From contig NZ_CP136600.1 in assembly GCF_032911225.1 (NCBI RefSeq), positions 2,666,001 to 2,730,000 of the forward strand: a stretch of 64,000 nucleotides of DNA, read 5' to 3'. Position 1 is the stretch's first letter. Every line of letters begins with the position of its first letter. This document shows, piece after piece, positions 19,132 to 28,957 of the stretch. The translations under genes were made by a program, and so were the position numbers. This DNA is from Thalassotalea fonticola. Lineage in GTDB: Bacteria > Pseudomonadota > Gammaproteobacteria > Enterobacterales > Alteromonadaceae. Under the pieces are notes generated by a model. That model saw only the letters and a program-made list of their open reading frames with translations, was not told where the DNA came from and searched no databases.

Positions 19132-19479
19132 AATTAATAAGACGTTACCGCAGAAAAAAGAATGTTAATAAGAAAGTGTAGTGCTATGACTGAGGATATT
19201 AACGAAAAGTTCCAAATTAAAAATGAAAATCTGTTATTCGTTACAATTCTAGTACATTTTTACTTCTGCCATTTATTCATTTAAAAGCAGCGAGCTTATT
19301 TTTGCCAGCTAAAGATTATTAAATTGGTTAAAATTTGCCGATGAAAGCAGCGCAAATTAAAAAATGTAGGAAAAAACCTAAATTTTTCCAATAAACCTTT
19401 GTTTAAGTCTTTTCATTTGCCGCGTAAGGGGCGACAATTTAGCAGCGGGGATTGTTGACCCGAATAACTGGAGCGCTAA

Positions 19480-20457
19480 ATGTTCATCGAAATACTCATT
19501 CTTTTAATTTCTTTAACCGCATTGGTTATAAGTGCCGATAAATTTGTTTTCGGTGCTGCAGCAATAGCTCGCAACTACGGCATTGCACCTATGATTATCG
19601 GCTTAACCATTGTTGCTATGGGCTCATCAGCGCCTGAAATGGTGGTAGCAGCAACAGCTGCTCTGCAAGGTTCACCAGATACCGCTATTGGTAACGCAAT
19701 AGGCTCTAACATTACAAATATAGCCTTAGTGCTGGGCTTAACCGCTCTATTCAAGCCATTGATTGTCTCATCACTTACCTTAAAACGAGAAATACCAATA
19801 CTGTTAATAATAACCATTATCGCCAGTTATATGTTGTTTGATCTTAATTTCACTTTTACTGAAGGTGTAATCTTAATGACTGGTTTTGTGTTGTTTATCG
19901 TTACCTTATTAATCGTGACGTTAAGACAAAGTAAAAATAATAAATTAGATGATCCGTTAATCTTAGAAGCAGAATCAGAAATTCCGGACAATGTCAGTTC
20001 AGCGAGCGCTTTTTTCTGGCTTACCTTTGGTATTATTTTATTACCAATGAGTGCTCATTTTTTAGTAGAGTCGGCAACAGTTATCGCAAAATCTGTCGGT
20101 ATTAGTGATTTGGTCATAGGCTTAACCATTATTGCAATCGGTACTAGTTTGCCTGAACTTGCAGCAAGTATTATGAGTTTAATCAAAAAAGAAGATGATT
20201 TAGCCTTAGGTAATATCATTGGCTCAAATATTTTTAATATTTTAGCGGTTTTAGCTTTGCCCGCGTTGATTGCACCAGGAGCTGTTGATAGTGAAGTAGC
20301 TTCGCGCGACATTCCCTACATGTTAGGCATCACCTTTTTAGTATTCTTATTATGTTTTAGTTTAAGTGGGCAATTTAGAATTACCCGTTTAAAAGGATTG
20401 GTATTGTTTATTGGCTTTATTGTTTATCAATACCTAATCTTTAATCAGTATGTTTAA
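19480..20457 (+). CDS. yrbG: Calcium/sodium antiporter family protein YrbG
   Basis: Inner-membrane cation/calcium exchanger of the NCX family, 325 residues with about ten membrane helices. The two inverted alpha-repeats are evident: GLTIVAMGSSAPEMVVA with GNAIGSNITN in the first half, and GLTIIAIGTSLPELAAS with GNIIGSNIFN in the second; these supply the ion-binding acidic and polar residues. GGAG precedes the ATG at a good distance. It starts the yrbG-kdsD-kdsC-lptCAB cluster as in E. coli. Its physiological substrate is not certain. Confidence 0.92.
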   Translation: MFIEILILLISLTALVISADKFVFGAAAIARNYGIAPMIIGLTIVAMGSSAPEMVVAATAALQGSPDTAIGNAIGSNITNIALVLGLTALFKPLIVSSLTLKREIPILLIITIIASYMLFDLNFTFTEGVILMTGFVLFIVTLLIVTLRQSKNNKLDDPLILEAESEIPDNVSSASAFFWLTFGIILLPMSAHFLVESATVIAKSVGISDLVIGLTIIAIGTSLPELAASIMSLIKKEDDLALGNIIGSNIFNILAVLALPALIAPGAVDSEVASRDIPYMLGITFLVFLLCFSLSGQFRITRLKGLVLFIGFIVYQYLIFNQYV

Positions 20458-20468
20458 GTGAGATAAAA

Positions 20469-21443
20469 ATGCCCCACGCCAGTAAATTTAAAGAGCTTGC
20501 AGCACAAGTTATCGATATAGAAACAACAGCAGTGGCTAACCTGCATACCTATATTGATGATCACTTTGCCAAAGCCTGTCAATTCATGTTCGATTGCAGT
20601 GGCAGAGTAATTGTCATCGGTATGGGAAAGTCGGGGCACATAGGCGGGAAAATTGCGGCTACATTTGCCAGTACCGGTACACCTGCATTCTTTGTCCATC
20701 CTGGTGAAGCGAGCCATGGCGATTTAGGTATGGTAACCAGCCAGGATGTTGTGCTGACAATTTCTAATTCAGGAGAAACTGGGGAAGTATTAGCAATATT
20801 ACCGGTAATAAAACGCATTGGTGCCAAGTTAATCGCCATGTCAGGCAACACTCAGTCGACTTTAGCAAAACTTGCTGACGTACATATTTGTATCGATGTT
20901 CCACAAGAAGCATGTCCTTTAGGGTTAGCACCAACATCGAGCACAACAGCTACTTTAGTGATGGGAGATGCTCTCGCCGTAGCTTTATTAAATGCTAAAG
21001 GTTTTACCGCTGATGATTTTGCCTTATCACATCCGGGAGGCAGTTTAGGTAAGCGCTTATTATTACGCTTGGCTGATATTATGCACAGTGGCGCACGTCT
21101 ACCGGTAATTAATGAAACCGCTCTTATAAAAGAAGCGCTAGTCGAGATCTCAAGCAAGGGCTTAGGAATGACAGCGGTGGTTGATAATAAGGGAATTTTA
21201 ACCGGATTATTTACCGATGGTGATTTACGGCGTATCCTTGATGAAGAAGTAAATATTCATCAAGATAATATCGCCAGCGTAATGACTAAAAATCCAATTG
21301 TCGCAAGTAGCGAAATGTTAGCGGCAGAAGCACTTAAGTCGATGGAAGATAGAAGTATTAATGGCTTAATTATTGTTGATAACACTCATCGACCAATTGG
21401 GGCGATGAATATGCACGATATTTTAAAAGCGGGAGTAATTTAA
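20469..21443 (+). CDS. kdsD: Arabinose-5-phosphate isomerase KdsD
   Basis: Converts D-ribulose 5-phosphate to D-arabinose 5-phosphate, the first step toward the LPS sugar Kdo. A SIS domain (about 30-180) has GMGKSGHIGGKIAATFASTG and SNSGETGEV loops. A pair of CBS domains follows (about 205-324), with FTDGDLRR as the first CBS end. Length 324 matches KdsD. Position between yrbG and kdsC separates it from the paralog GutQ. Confidence 0.95.
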   Translation: MPHASKFKELAAQVIDIETTAVANLHTYIDDHFAKACQFMFDCSGRVIVIGMGKSGHIGGKIAATFASTGTPAFFVHPGEASHGDLGMVTSQDVVLTISNSGETGEVLAILPVIKRIGAKLIAMSGNTQSTLAKLADVHICIDVPQEACPLGLAPTSSTTATLVMGDALAVALLNAKGFTADDFALSHPGGSLGKRLLLRLADIMHSGARLPVINETALIKEALVEISSKGLGMTAVVDNKGILTGLFTDGDLRRILDEEVNIHQDNIASVMTKNPIVASSEMLAAEALKSMEDRSINGLIIVDNTHRPIGAMNMHDILKAGVI

Positions 21444-21447
21444 TTAT

Positions 21448-22014
21448 ATGAAGCAAGAAAACTCTTTAGCTAGTACCCTTTACGGGCAAATAGATAGCAA
21501 TGTTCTTAGGCAAGCGGCACAAATTAAGTTATTAGTTTGTGATGTTGATGGCGTATTTTCTGACGGTCGAATTTATTTAGGCAATGACGGTGAAGAGCTG
21601 AAGGCATTTAATACAAAAGATGGTTTTGGCATCAAGGCTCTAGGGCAAAATGGTGTCGACGTTGCGGTAATTACTGGTAGAAAATCTAATATCGTTGAAA
21701 AACGTATGACCGCTCTTGGGGTAAAATTTATTGTGCAAGGTGAAGAAGATAAATTACCGGCATTGATGCAGATTGCTAAAAACTTGGAACTTACCAGTGA
21801 ACAAATTGCCTATATAGGAGATGATGTTCCCGACTTACCTTGTATCGAGGCTGTCGGCTTAGGAGTAGCTGTTAATGATGCTCATCCGTTAGTGAAACAA
21901 GGCGCAAACTATATCACCTTCATCAAAGGTGGTTTTGGTGCCGTCAGGGAGCTTTGTGATCTAATAATGCAAAGTCAAAATACCTTGAAAAATGCGAAAG
22001 GCAGCAGTATATGA
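21448..22014 (+). CDS. kdsC: 3-deoxy-D-manno-octulosonate 8-phosphate phosphatase KdsC
   Basis: HAD-family phosphatase that dephosphorylates Kdo 8-phosphate. The catalytic aspartates are Asp32 and Asp34 in CDVDGVFSDG; motif II is the ITGRKS segment and motif III the AYIGDDVPDLP loop. It is a short, cap-less C0-type HAD of 188 residues that usually acts as a tetramer. It starts four bases after kdsD and its stop overlaps the lptC start by 4 nt (ATGA). Confidence 0.95.
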   Translation: MKQENSLASTLYGQIDSNVLRQAAQIKLLVCDVDGVFSDGRIYLGNDGEELKAFNTKDGFGIKALGQNGVDVAVITGRKSNIVEKRMTALGVKFIVQGEEDKLPALMQIAKNLELTSEQIAYIGDDVPDLPCIEAVGLGVAVNDAHPLVKQGANYITFIKGGFGAVRELCDLIMQSQNTLKNAKGSSI

Positions 22015-22577
22015 ATCGTTTGCATAGTATTTCAACGATTATATTTATCATAGCATTATCTGTTTATGGTTATATGCAATGGCAAAAATCGAATGAAAAA
22101 ATTGTGCAAATAATAAAACCTAAAGACGAACCTGATTTTATCGCAACAGCATTAAGCTCAAGCCAATATGACGCTGAGGGTAATTTAACTCATACCATAT
22201 ATGCTGAGAGAATGTCCCATTATTTGACTAATACGGAGACTCATTTTCAAGCACCTAAATATACGCTCTATCCTAAAGATGGCAGTGCTGCTTGGAATTT
22301 ATCGGCAAATGAAGGTCATTTAGGCGAAGATAATATCTTATTACTCAATGATAGAGTACGATTGATATCAGACGATGAAACAAGTTTTATTTCAGAAATA
22401 CACGGCAAATCTTTAAATGTAGATTTAACCAATAATATCATCACTTCAGAGCAAACAATCCTGTTAAAAGGCAAGGATTTCACTATGTATGGCTCTGGGT
22501 TACACGTTGATATCAATACAACTAAAATGAATTTGAATGAACATGTACAAACAATTTATAAAAAACATGCCTCATAA
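22011..22577 (+). CDS. lptC: LPS export protein LptC
   Basis: Bitopic inner-membrane protein that receives LPS from LptB2FG and passes it to LptA. One N-terminal membrane helix (about 7-20) is followed by a periplasmic beta-jellyroll of about 160 residues, with the family segment SSQYDAEGNLTHTIYAERMSHY near residues 44-65. Overlaps kdsC by 4 nt and lptA by up to 41 nt. LptF and LptG are not in this window, as expected. Confidence 0.92.
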   Translation: MNRLHSISTIIFIIALSVYGYMQWQKSNEKIVQIIKPKDEPDFIATALSSSQYDAEGNLTHTIYAERMSHYLTNTETHFQAPKYTLYPKDGSAAWNLSANEGHLGEDNILLLNDRVRLISDDETSFISEIHGKSLNVDLTNNIITSEQTILLKGKDFTMYGSGLHVDINTTKMNLNEHVQTIYKKHAS

Positions 22578-23106
22578 ATTATTGCTTGGCATAGCTTTGG
22601 TATCCCCTTTAGCAACAAGTGTTGCCGAAGAAGCTGACTTTAAACAGGAAATAGTGATTGTCGCGAAAAAACAATCGAGTGATTTAAAAAATAAAATTGC
22701 CAGCTATATGGAAGATGTGAAAATCACTCAGGGCACTCTGAGCATTGAAGCAGATATAGTAAAAGTGACGAATCTGGAAGGTACTGACCTTAAACACTAT
22801 TTAGCTATAGGTAAACCCGCACGTTTTAGCCAAATTCTTGATGACGGCCAAAAAATTGAATTACAAGCAGATGAAGTGGCTTATTCACCAACCACACAGA
22901 CCATTATCATAAAAGGTAATGCATCGGTAAGCCAAGAAGGCAGTATGGTAAAAGGCGATATTATTACCTATAACATTGCAACTGAACAGCTCAATGCAGA
23001 AAGTGCGAGTACTGTAACGACTATCTTGAAGCCTGAAGTTAAACCAGAAGATAAAGATGTCTCACCTAAAATAAACAATGAAATAGAGCAAGATAAAGAA
23101 CAATAA
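22537..23106 (+). CDS. lptA: LPS export periplasmic bridge protein LptA
   Basis: Periplasmic beta-jellyroll protein that polymerises into the bridge carrying LPS from LptC to the LptDE translocon. It has a signal peptide, then an OstA-like domain with [14 protein letters not shown] and [26 protein letters not shown], and a charged disordered tail rich in E, K and D. The start is uncertain: ATG codons at 22537, 22543 and 22567 are all in frame. The 22567 start gives the tidiest signal peptide ([14 protein letters not shown]) and a small overlap with lptC. Confidence 0.9.
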   Translation: MNMYKQFIKNMPHKLLLGIALVSPLATSVAEEADFKQEIVIVAKKQSSDLKNKIASYMEDVKITQGTLSIEADIVKVTNLEGTDLKHYLAIGKPARFSQILDDGQKIELQADEVAYSPTTQTIIIKGNASVSQEGSMVKGDIITYNIATEQLNAESASTVTTILKPEVKPEDKDVSPKINNEIEQDKEQ

Positions 23107-23107
23107 T

Positions 23108-23836
23108 ATGACGGCAACCCTAAAAGCACTAAACCTTGCTAAATCCTACAGCGGTCGAAAAGTAGTAAAAGATGTCAGTTTAACGGTAAATTCAGGGCAA
23201 ATTGTCGGCCTACTCGGTCCCAATGGTGCAGGTAAAACTACATCGTTTTATATGATCGTTGGTTTAGTGCCAAGCGATGAAGGCTCAGTTGTGTTAAATG
23301 AACAGAATTTAACATTATTGCCTATGCATGAAAGAGCTCGACAAGGCATAGGTTACTTGCCACAAGAAGCGTCAATATTTAGAAAGCTTAGCGTTTTTGA
23401 TAATATTATGGCCATTTTACAAACCCGTAAAGACCTAGACGATATCGCCAGACAAGAAAAACTTGAGAGTTTGGTTGAAGAATTTAATATTGGCCACATC
23501 GTTGAGAATACTGGCCAGAGTTTATCTGGTGGTGAAAGGCGCCGTGTTGAAATAGCCAGGGCTCTGGCTGCTGATCCTAAATTTATTTTATTAGATGAGC
23601 CGTTTGCTGGGGTAGACCCTATCTCAGTTGGCGATATAAAAAAAATTATTTTACAGTTAAAAGATCGTGGTATTGGGGTATTGATCACCGACCACAACGT
23701 ACGAGAAACTCTTGATGTATGTGAACACGCATACATAGTAAGTCATGGTGAATTAATCGCTGAAGGTAATGCAGAACAAGTTTTAAGTAATCAACATGTT
23801 CGAGATGTCTACCTAGGTGAAAAATTCAAGCTATAG
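23108..23836 (+). CDS. lptB: LPS export ABC transporter ATPase LptB
   Basis: Cytoplasmic ATPase powering LPS extraction from the inner membrane with LptF and LptG. Walker A is GPNGAGKT (37-44), the signature is [19 protein letters not shown], and Walker [14 protein letters not shown] is followed by the H-loop [11 protein letters not shown]. Length 242 is standard. It begins one base after the lptA stop. Confidence 0.96.
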   Translation: MTATLKALNLAKSYSGRKVVKDVSLTVNSGQIVGLLGPNGAGKTTSFYMIVGLVPSDEGSVVLNEQNLTLLPMHERARQGIGYLPQEASIFRKLSVFDNIMAILQTRKDLDDIARQEKLESLVEEFNIGHIVENTGQSLSGGERRRVEIARALAADPKFILLDEPFAGVDPISVGDIKKIILQLKDRGIGVLITDHNVRETLDVCEHAYIVSHGELIAEGNAEQVLSNQHVRDVYLGEKFKL

Positions 23837-23936
23837 TTATATTAATAGTGTATTGCTTAGAACAGCAAAGCCGTGTAACAAACCCTAATTAACTTACATA
23901 ATATTGACGTTATGTAAATTTGGAATTTTTCAAAAA

Positions 23937-25433
23937 ATGAGACCTAGTCTTCAGCTCCGTATGGGGCAACATTTAACCATGACTCCACAGTTGCAACAGG
24001 CAATTAAACTGTTGCAGCTTTCTACGTTAGATCTCCAACAAGAAATTCAAGAAGCTCTTGATAGTAACCCTTTATTAGAAGTCGATGAGTCTGGTAACCT
24101 AGAAGAGAATAATGCTAATTCAGATTCCCATTTAGATGCTAAACAAGCAACGGCAGATACCACTGACGGTAGTGAAGACGCACAACCTACTCACGATGAA
24201 ATAAGCACTTCTGAAGCTTTAACACAAAATGAAATTCCAGAAGAGCTATCGGTAGACTCAACTTGGGAAGAAAGCTTTAGCGCCGGTACTTCAAACACTG
24301 GCCTGGGCGGCGTCAACAGTGATGACTATGTTTATCAGGGTGAAACAACAGAATCTATCCAAGATCATTTGACTTGGCAAATGGAATTAACCCCGTTTTC
24401 AGATACAGACAGGACCATTGCCATCGCAATAATTGATGCTATTGATGATAGTGGCTACCTTACAGTGAGCAGTGAGGATATTTTATCTAGTTTAGGAAAT
24501 GAAGAAGTTGAATTAGACGAAATTGAAGCAGTACTAAAACGCATTCACATGTTTGATCCTATCGGCTCTGGAGCAAAATCGATAGCCGATTGTCTACTTA
24601 TTCAACTTGCTCAGTTTAATCCTGAAACACCTTTCCTCGCGGAGGCTAAAGTAGTGATCAAGGAACACATCGATTTGCTAGGAAACCGTGATTTTAGGCA
24701 GATCATGCGCAAAGCAAAATTAAAAGAGCCGCAGTTAAAAGAAGTGATGAAGTTAATTCACTCATTAAACCCTAGACCCGGCGATGCAATAGTAAAGCAA
24801 GACGAACAATACGTAATTCCTGATGTCAGTGTGTTCAAAAAAAATGGTCGTTGGGTAGTAGAATTAAACCCGGATACAGCGCCTAAAATTGGTATTAATA
24901 ATCAGTATGCGGCGATAGCAAAAACAACTAAATCTTCAGAAGATAGTCAATTTATTCGCTCACACTTACAAGAAGCCAAGTGGTTTATCAAATCACTTGA
25001 AAGTAGAAACGATACTTTACTGAAAGTATCTAATTGTATTGTTCAGCAACAACAAGGGTTCTTTGAGCACGGCGCTGAAGCTATGCGACCTATGGTGTTA
25101 AACGATATTGCTGAAGCAGTTGAAATGCATGAATCAACTATTTCTCGTGTAACCACGCAAAAGTATATGCATACTCCCAGAGGTATATTTGAATTAAAAT
25201 ACTTCTTTTCTAGTCACGTAAGTACCGAAAATGGTGGAGAATGTTCATCTACAGCAATACGCGCACTGATTAAAAAATTAATCGATGCTGAAATAGTTGC
25301 TAAACCATTGAGCGATAGCAAAATGGCTGAGCTACTCAGTGCTCAAGGCATTAATGTTGCACGACGAACGATTGCAAAATATAGAGAGTCGTTAGGAATA
25401 CCACCTTCTAATCAAAGAAAAAGTTTACTTTAA
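23937..25433 (+). CDS. rpoN: RNA polymerase sigma-54 factor RpoN
   Basis: Alternative sigma factor that recognises -24/-12 promoters and needs AAA+ activators; it controls nitrogen metabolism, motility and more. Starting at ATG 23937 gives about 498 residues and the canonical N-terminal region I ([19 protein letters not shown]). An acidic region II (about 45-130) precedes the core-binding domain; the C-terminal HTH and RpoN box [15 protein letters not shown] are intact. A TTG at 23904 would add 11 non-conserved residues. It follows lptB and leads the hpf-ptsN-rapZ-ptsO group, a highly conserved order. Confidence 0.96.
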   Translation: MRPSLQLRMGQHLTMTPQLQQAIKLLQLSTLDLQQEIQEALDSNPLLEVDESGNLEENNANSDSHLDAKQATADTTDGSEDAQPTHDEISTSEALTQNEIPEELSVDSTWEESFSAGTSNTGLGGVNSDDYVYQGETTESIQDHLTWQMELTPFSDTDRTIAIAIIDAIDDSGYLTVSSEDILSSLGNEEVELDEIEAVLKRIHMFDPIGSGAKSIADCLLIQLAQFNPETPFLAEAKVVIKEHIDLLGNRDFRQIMRKAKLKEPQLKEVMKLIHSLNPRPGDAIVKQDEQYVIPDVSVFKKNGRWVVELNPDTAPKIGINNQYAAIAKTTKSSEDSQFIRSHLQEAKWFIKSLESRNDTLLKVSNCIVQQQQGFFEHGAEAMRPMVLNDIAEAVEMHESTISRVTTQKYMHTPRGIFELKYFFSSHVSTENGGECSSTAIRALIKKLIDAEIVAKPLSDSKMAELLSAQGINVARRTIAKYRESLGIPPSNQRKSLL

Positions 25434-25456
25434 ACCAACAAAAAAGGACAAAGCTT

Positions 25457-25744
25457 ATGCAAATTAATCTATCCGGTCATCATGTTGAAGTTACCGATTC
25501 TATGCGTTCATATGTTGATGGAAAACTGCAAAAATTAGAAAGGCATTTTGATCACATAAATAATGTATATGTGGTACTGAAAGTAGAGAAATTACAACAA
25601 ATCGCTGAAGCAACGTTACATGTAAATGCCGGTGAAATATTCGCCTCAGCCAACCATGCAGATATGTATGCGGCAATTGACGGTCTGATCGATAAATTAG
25701 ATAGGCAAGTGCTCAAACATAAGGCTAAATTAGCTCATCACTAA
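25457..25744 (+). CDS. hpf: Ribosome hibernation-promoting factor (short HPF)
   Basis: 95-residue protein that binds the 30S decoding region in stationary phase and favours 100S ribosome dimers together with RMF. The beta-alpha fold is complete: MQINLSGHHVEVTDSMRSYV at the start and ADMYAAIDGLIDKLDRQVLKHK at the end. There is no C-terminal dimerisation domain, so it is the short form. A good AAGGA lies upstream, and ptsN starts two bases after its stop. Confidence 0.94.
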   Translation: MQINLSGHHVEVTDSMRSYVDGKLQKLERHFDHINNVYVVLKVEKLQQIAEATLHVNAGEIFASANHADMYAAIDGLIDKLDRQVLKHKAKLAHH

Positions 25745-25746
25745 CT

Positions 25747-26196
25747 ATGAAATTAGACCAACTATTAAGCCCTGACTGCACTCTATGTGCAGTACAGGGG
25801 AAAAGTAAAAAAAACATTCTAGAACAAATTAGTGCAATTGCAGCTAATAAAATTAGCAGCGCAACAGCAAAAGAATTGTTGAACAGTTTAACTAAAAGAG
25901 AAAAATTGAGTAGTACCGGTATTGGCAATGGCATTGCTATTCCACACGGTAAAATCAATAATAGTGAAAGCCCTGTAGCGGTCTTACTGACAACAGATAA
26001 ACCCGTTATATTTGATGCTATTGATGATAAACCGGTTGATATTTTTTTCGCATTGTTTGTACCAGAAGATCATTGCCAGCAACATTTAGAGACTTTAGCC
26101 AGTGTAGCCCGATTTTTTAGTGATAAAGACAATAGTAAAAAAGTGAGACGTTGTAATAGCTCAACTGAACTACATCAATTAGTAGTAAGCAATTAA
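25747..26196 (+). CDS. ptsN: Nitrogen-PTS enzyme IIA PtsN
   Basis: Regulatory phosphoryl acceptor of the nitrogen phosphotransferase system; in enterobacteria it influences potassium transport and other targets rather than sugar uptake. The phosphorylatable histidine is His67 in IAIPHGKI. The 149-residue length and PTS EIIA type-2 fold fit. It lies between hpf and rapZ in the rpoN cluster; the cognate HPr-like protein PtsO is two genes downstream. PtsP (EI-Ntr) is not in the window. Confidence 0.95.
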   Translation: MKLDQLLSPDCTLCAVQGKSKKNILEQISAIAANKISSATAKELLNSLTKREKLSSTGIGNGIAIPHGKINNSESPVAVLLTTDKPVIFDAIDDKPVDIFFALFVPEDHCQQHLETLASVARFFSDKDNSKKVRRCNSSTELHQLVVSN

Positions 26197-26241
26197 GCGA
26201 CTAAACCACATTTGCCCCATTAGAAATATATTAGGTAGAAA

Positions 26242-27087
26242 ATGAAATTAATCATTGTAAGTGGTCGCTCAGGCTCAGGTAAAACCGTAGCTTTAAGAGT
26301 ACTTGAAGATCTTGGTTATTATTGTGTTGATAATATTCCGGTAAACCTATTACCTGCACTAACCCATACCGTTATTAATGATTATGAAAACGTCGCGGTA
26401 TCACTTGATGTACGTAACCTTCCTGAAAACCCTGAAGACGTTAAAGAGATCATTGATTATTTACCTAATTCGGTTGAATTAAGTATTTTGTATTTAGACG
26501 CCGATGATAGTGAACTCATCCGTCGCTATAGCGAAACAAGACGACTTCACCCGCTTATTCGCCAGAATATGGCTCTTGATCAAGCAATTGCACTAGAGAA
26601 GAAACTGCTTGATCCAGTGGCAAGTAGAGCGAATTTATACATCAATACTTCCAAATTAACCCCGCATCAACTTGCCGATTTAGTACGAGAAAGAGTGCTC
26701 GGCTCAACTACCGGTAATTTAGTGATTGTATTTGAATCATTTGGCTTTAAATATGGGGTACCGTCTGATGCAGATTATGTTTTCGATGCCAGGTTTTTAC
26801 CCAATCCATTTTGGGAGGAAGGGCTAAAGCCTTATAATGGCTTAGATCAGCCCGTTCAAGATTTTTTGGCAAGCCAACCTATAGTGACTAAGTTCATCTG
26901 GCAAATTAACTCTTTTATGATGACCTGGTTACCTCATTTAGAACGCAACAACCGTACCTATTTGACTATTGCTATTGGTTGTACCGGCGGTCAGCACCGA
27001 AGTGTTTACATTGCTGAAACGTTAGCAAAACAATTTAAAAAAGAACACAAAGATATACAAATTCGTCACCGTGAAATGACCAAATAG
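26242..27087 (+). CDS. rapZ: RNase adapter protein RapZ
   Basis: RNA-binding adapter that presents the sRNA GlmZ to RNase E and so tunes glucosamine-6-phosphate synthase in enterobacteria. Walker A GRSGSGKT (8-15) and a Walker B-like YCVDNIPVNL segment lie in the N-terminal domain; the C-terminal domain holds the conserved GCTGGQHRSVYIAE. Length 281 is normal. Whether GlmZ/GlmY exist in this organism cannot be judged here. Neighbours ptsN and ptsO are conserved. Confidence 0.95.
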   Translation: MKLIIVSGRSGSGKTVALRVLEDLGYYCVDNIPVNLLPALTHTVINDYENVAVSLDVRNLPENPEDVKEIIDYLPNSVELSILYLDADDSELIRRYSETRRLHPLIRQNMALDQAIALEKKLLDPVASRANLYINTSKLTPHQLADLVRERVLGSTTGNLVIVFESFGFKYGVPSDADYVFDARFLPNPFWEEGLKPYNGLDQPVQDFLASQPIVTKFIWQINSFMMTWLPHLERNNRTYLTIAIGCTGGQHRSVYIAETLAKQFKKEHKDIQIRHREMTK

Positions 27088-27132
27088 CTATAAAGCGAAG
27101 TATCCAAATAAATGTAGAGTTAAATTTATAAA

Positions 27133-27411
27133 ATGTCGTTAATTGTTGAACAAAGTGTACTTATAGAAAATAAATTAGGTCTTCATGCCAGGGCCGCAAC
27201 TAAACTAGCAAAGTTAAGTAAAAACTATCAGGCTAAAATTACCCTAACAGTTGAGACAAACTCCGCCGATGCTGACTCCATTATGGGACTAATGCTATTA
27301 ACGGGCAGTCAAGGCAAAGAAGTTTTGATCAGAGCGGAAGGCATACAAGCTAGTCAGGCTATGTCAGCAGTCATACAATTATTTTCAGACAAATTTGATG
27401 AAGATGAATAA
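27133..27411 (+). CDS. ptsO: Nitrogen-PTS phosphocarrier NPr
   Basis: HPr-like phosphocarrier of the nitrogen PTS; takes phosphate from EI-Ntr and passes it to PtsN. The active-site histidine is His18 in LGLHARAATKL. The 92-residue HPr fold is complete and the regulatory-serine region reads SIMGLMLL. It is the last gene of the rpoN cluster before mgtE. Confidence 0.95.
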   Translation: MSLIVEQSVLIENKLGLHARAATKLAKLSKNYQAKITLTVETNSADADSIMGLMLLTGSQGKEVLIRAEGIQASQAMSAVIQLFSDKFDEDE

Positions 27412-27490
27412 AAAAGCTGATAAAACCATTAGCTTACGTTAAACTTGCAATAATTAAAAATATCAAAAATAAGCTTGCACAGGGTGATTC

Positions 27491-28852
27491 ATGCCAGAAA
27501 GATCAGAGCAAGAAATTAGCCAAAAACGATTATTAGAAATAAATACTGCTTTAGAAAGTGGTATGTTCGTTTATGTGCGCAAAATGTTCCAGCATATGCC
27601 GGCTTTTGATATTGCTTTACTCCTCGAATCATCTACCGCACGCAGTCGTAATGTTCTTTGGCAATTAATTGATCCTGATTTGCAGGGTGAAGTCCTTGAA
27701 GAACTCTCTGAAGAAGTTCGTAAAGGTATCTTAAGAAACATGCAGCCTGAAAAAGTTGCTGCAGTTGCTGAAGGCATGGACATTGATGATCTGGCCGAAG
27801 TTTTAAGAACCTTGCCTGACTCTGTTTATAAAGAAGTATTAAACTCAATGGACTCGCAAGACCGTACCCGAGTTGAGCAAGCACTGTCTTATGAAGAGGA
27901 TACCGCCGGCGGTATCATGAATACCGATACCATCACCCTTCGCCCAGATATTACCATAGACGTAATTTTACGATATTTACGCTTAAAAGGTGAGCTACCA
28001 GAAGCGACAGATTCATTTTATGTGGTTAATAGACAAGACAAGTTCATTGGCTCAGTTTCATTAGCTGATTTAGTAACAGCAAGGCCTGAACAGCCGATCG
28101 CAGAAATTATCGATTACGATACCATCGCCATATCAGTTGAAACTGAAGAAAGTGAAGTGGCTAAACTATTTGAACGACATGACTGGTTTTCGGCTCCTGT
28201 AGTCGATGAAAATGGTCATCTACTTGGTCGTATCACCATAGATGATGTAATTGACATCATTCGTGAAGATGCCGAGCATTCAATGATGAGCATGGCTGGT
28301 TTAGATGATGAAGCTGATACCTTTGCCCCCGTAATAAAAAGTACTCAGCAGCGCTCTATTTGGTTGGGAGTGAACTTAATTACCGCATTAATGGCTGTAG
28401 CAGTATCAAGCATGTTTGAGGGAATATTAGCTGAGATGGCGATATTGGCAGTATTAAATACATTAGTGCCGAGTATGGGCGGAGTTGCTGGAAATCAAAC
28501 CTTAACCTTAGTTATTCGCGGTATGGCATTAGGTCATATCGGTGATAATAACGCACGCATTATTCTCAATAAAGAAATCGCCGTCGGTTTTTTAAATGGT
28601 CTTATCTGGGCTTTATTTATTGCCTCAATTGTTGCCATTTGGAAGCAAGATATACTGCTAGGTGGAATAATTGCTTTTGCAATGCTGATGAATTTAACTG
28701 TAGCAGGCTTAGCTGGTGTAGCTACGCCTTTAGTATTGAAGAAGATGAATATCGACCCAGCGCTAGCCGGTAGTGTTATTTTAACCACAATAACCGATGT
28801 GGTCGGAATCTTTGCTTTCTTGGGGACGGCAACGCTGCTATTAGGTCGCTAA
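27491..28852 (+). CDS. mgtE: Magnesium transporter MgtE
   Basis: Inner-membrane Mg2+ channel gated by cytoplasmic magnesium. Domains in order: MgtE N-domain with helical repeats (about 20-130, EEVRKGILRNMQPEKVA), two CBS domains (about 135-260), and a five-helix membrane domain (about 285-453) with the pore motif VPSMGGVAGNQTLTLVIRG. Length 453 is standard. A clear AGGGTG lies before the ATG. The 80-base gap after ptsO is too short for a magnesium riboswitch. Confidence 0.95.
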   Translation: MPERSEQEISQKRLLEINTALESGMFVYVRKMFQHMPAFDIALLLESSTARSRNVLWQLIDPDLQGEVLEELSEEVRKGILRNMQPEKVAAVAEGMDIDDLAEVLRTLPDSVYKEVLNSMDSQDRTRVEQALSYEEDTAGGIMNTDTITLRPDITIDVILRYLRLKGELPEATDSFYVVNRQDKFIGSVSLADLVTARPEQPIAEIIDYDTIAISVETEESEVAKLFERHDWFSAPVVDENGHLLGRITIDDVIDIIREDAEHSMMSMAGLDDEADTFAPVIKSTQQRSIWLGVNLITALMAVAVSSMFEGILAEMAILAVLNTLVPSMGGVAGNQTLTLVIRGMALGHIGDNNARIILNKEIAVGFLNGLIWALFIASIVAIWKQDILLGGIIAFAMLMNLTVAGLAGVATPLVLKKMNIDPALAGSVILTTITDVVGIFAFLGTATLLLGR

Positions 28853-28896
28853 CCAGAAGCGAGAACATTCATCAACCACTCAGTGGTTTACTTACT

Positions 28897-28916
28897 TCGA
28901 GAAACGAAAAACAGCT
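28897..28916 (+). repeat. Stop-proximal dispersed repeat, copy 5a (partial)
   Basis: TCGAGAAACGAAAAACAGCT about 45 bases after the mgtE stop. With copy 5b it makes a compact inverted pair filling the mgtE/pmbA convergent gap. A small AACCA/TGGTT hairpin at 28874-28888 lies between it and mgtE. Confidence 0.55.
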
Positions 28917-28920
28917 CTCG

Positions 28921-28950
28921 CTCATCGTTTCTAGTTTCTAGCCTCTCGTC
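28921..28950 (-). repeat. Stop-proximal dispersed repeat, copy 5b
   Basis: On the minus strand it reads GACGAGAGGCTAGAAACTAG followed by AAACGATGAG, beginning 7 bases after the pmbA stop codon. It shares CGAGAGGCTAGAAAC with copy 2 after sspB. Confidence 0.6.
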
Positions 28951-28957
28951 GCTATTC

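Larger units (their letters stand above)
19003..19479. other. Divergent intergenic region mlaF / yrbG
   Basis: 477 bases without a gene; it should carry the promoters of the mla operon (-) and the yrbG-kds-lpt operon (+). A perfect TATAAT for the minus strand is at 19065-19070. An inverted repeat GTTCTA-N5-TAGAAC lies at 19115-19131, upstream of that -10. No clear plus-strand promoter could be defined. Confidence 0.5.

Noticed and set aside
27412..27490. Magnesium riboswitch upstream of mgtE
   Set aside because: The gap is only 79 bases, too short for an M-box, and lacks its conserved helices.
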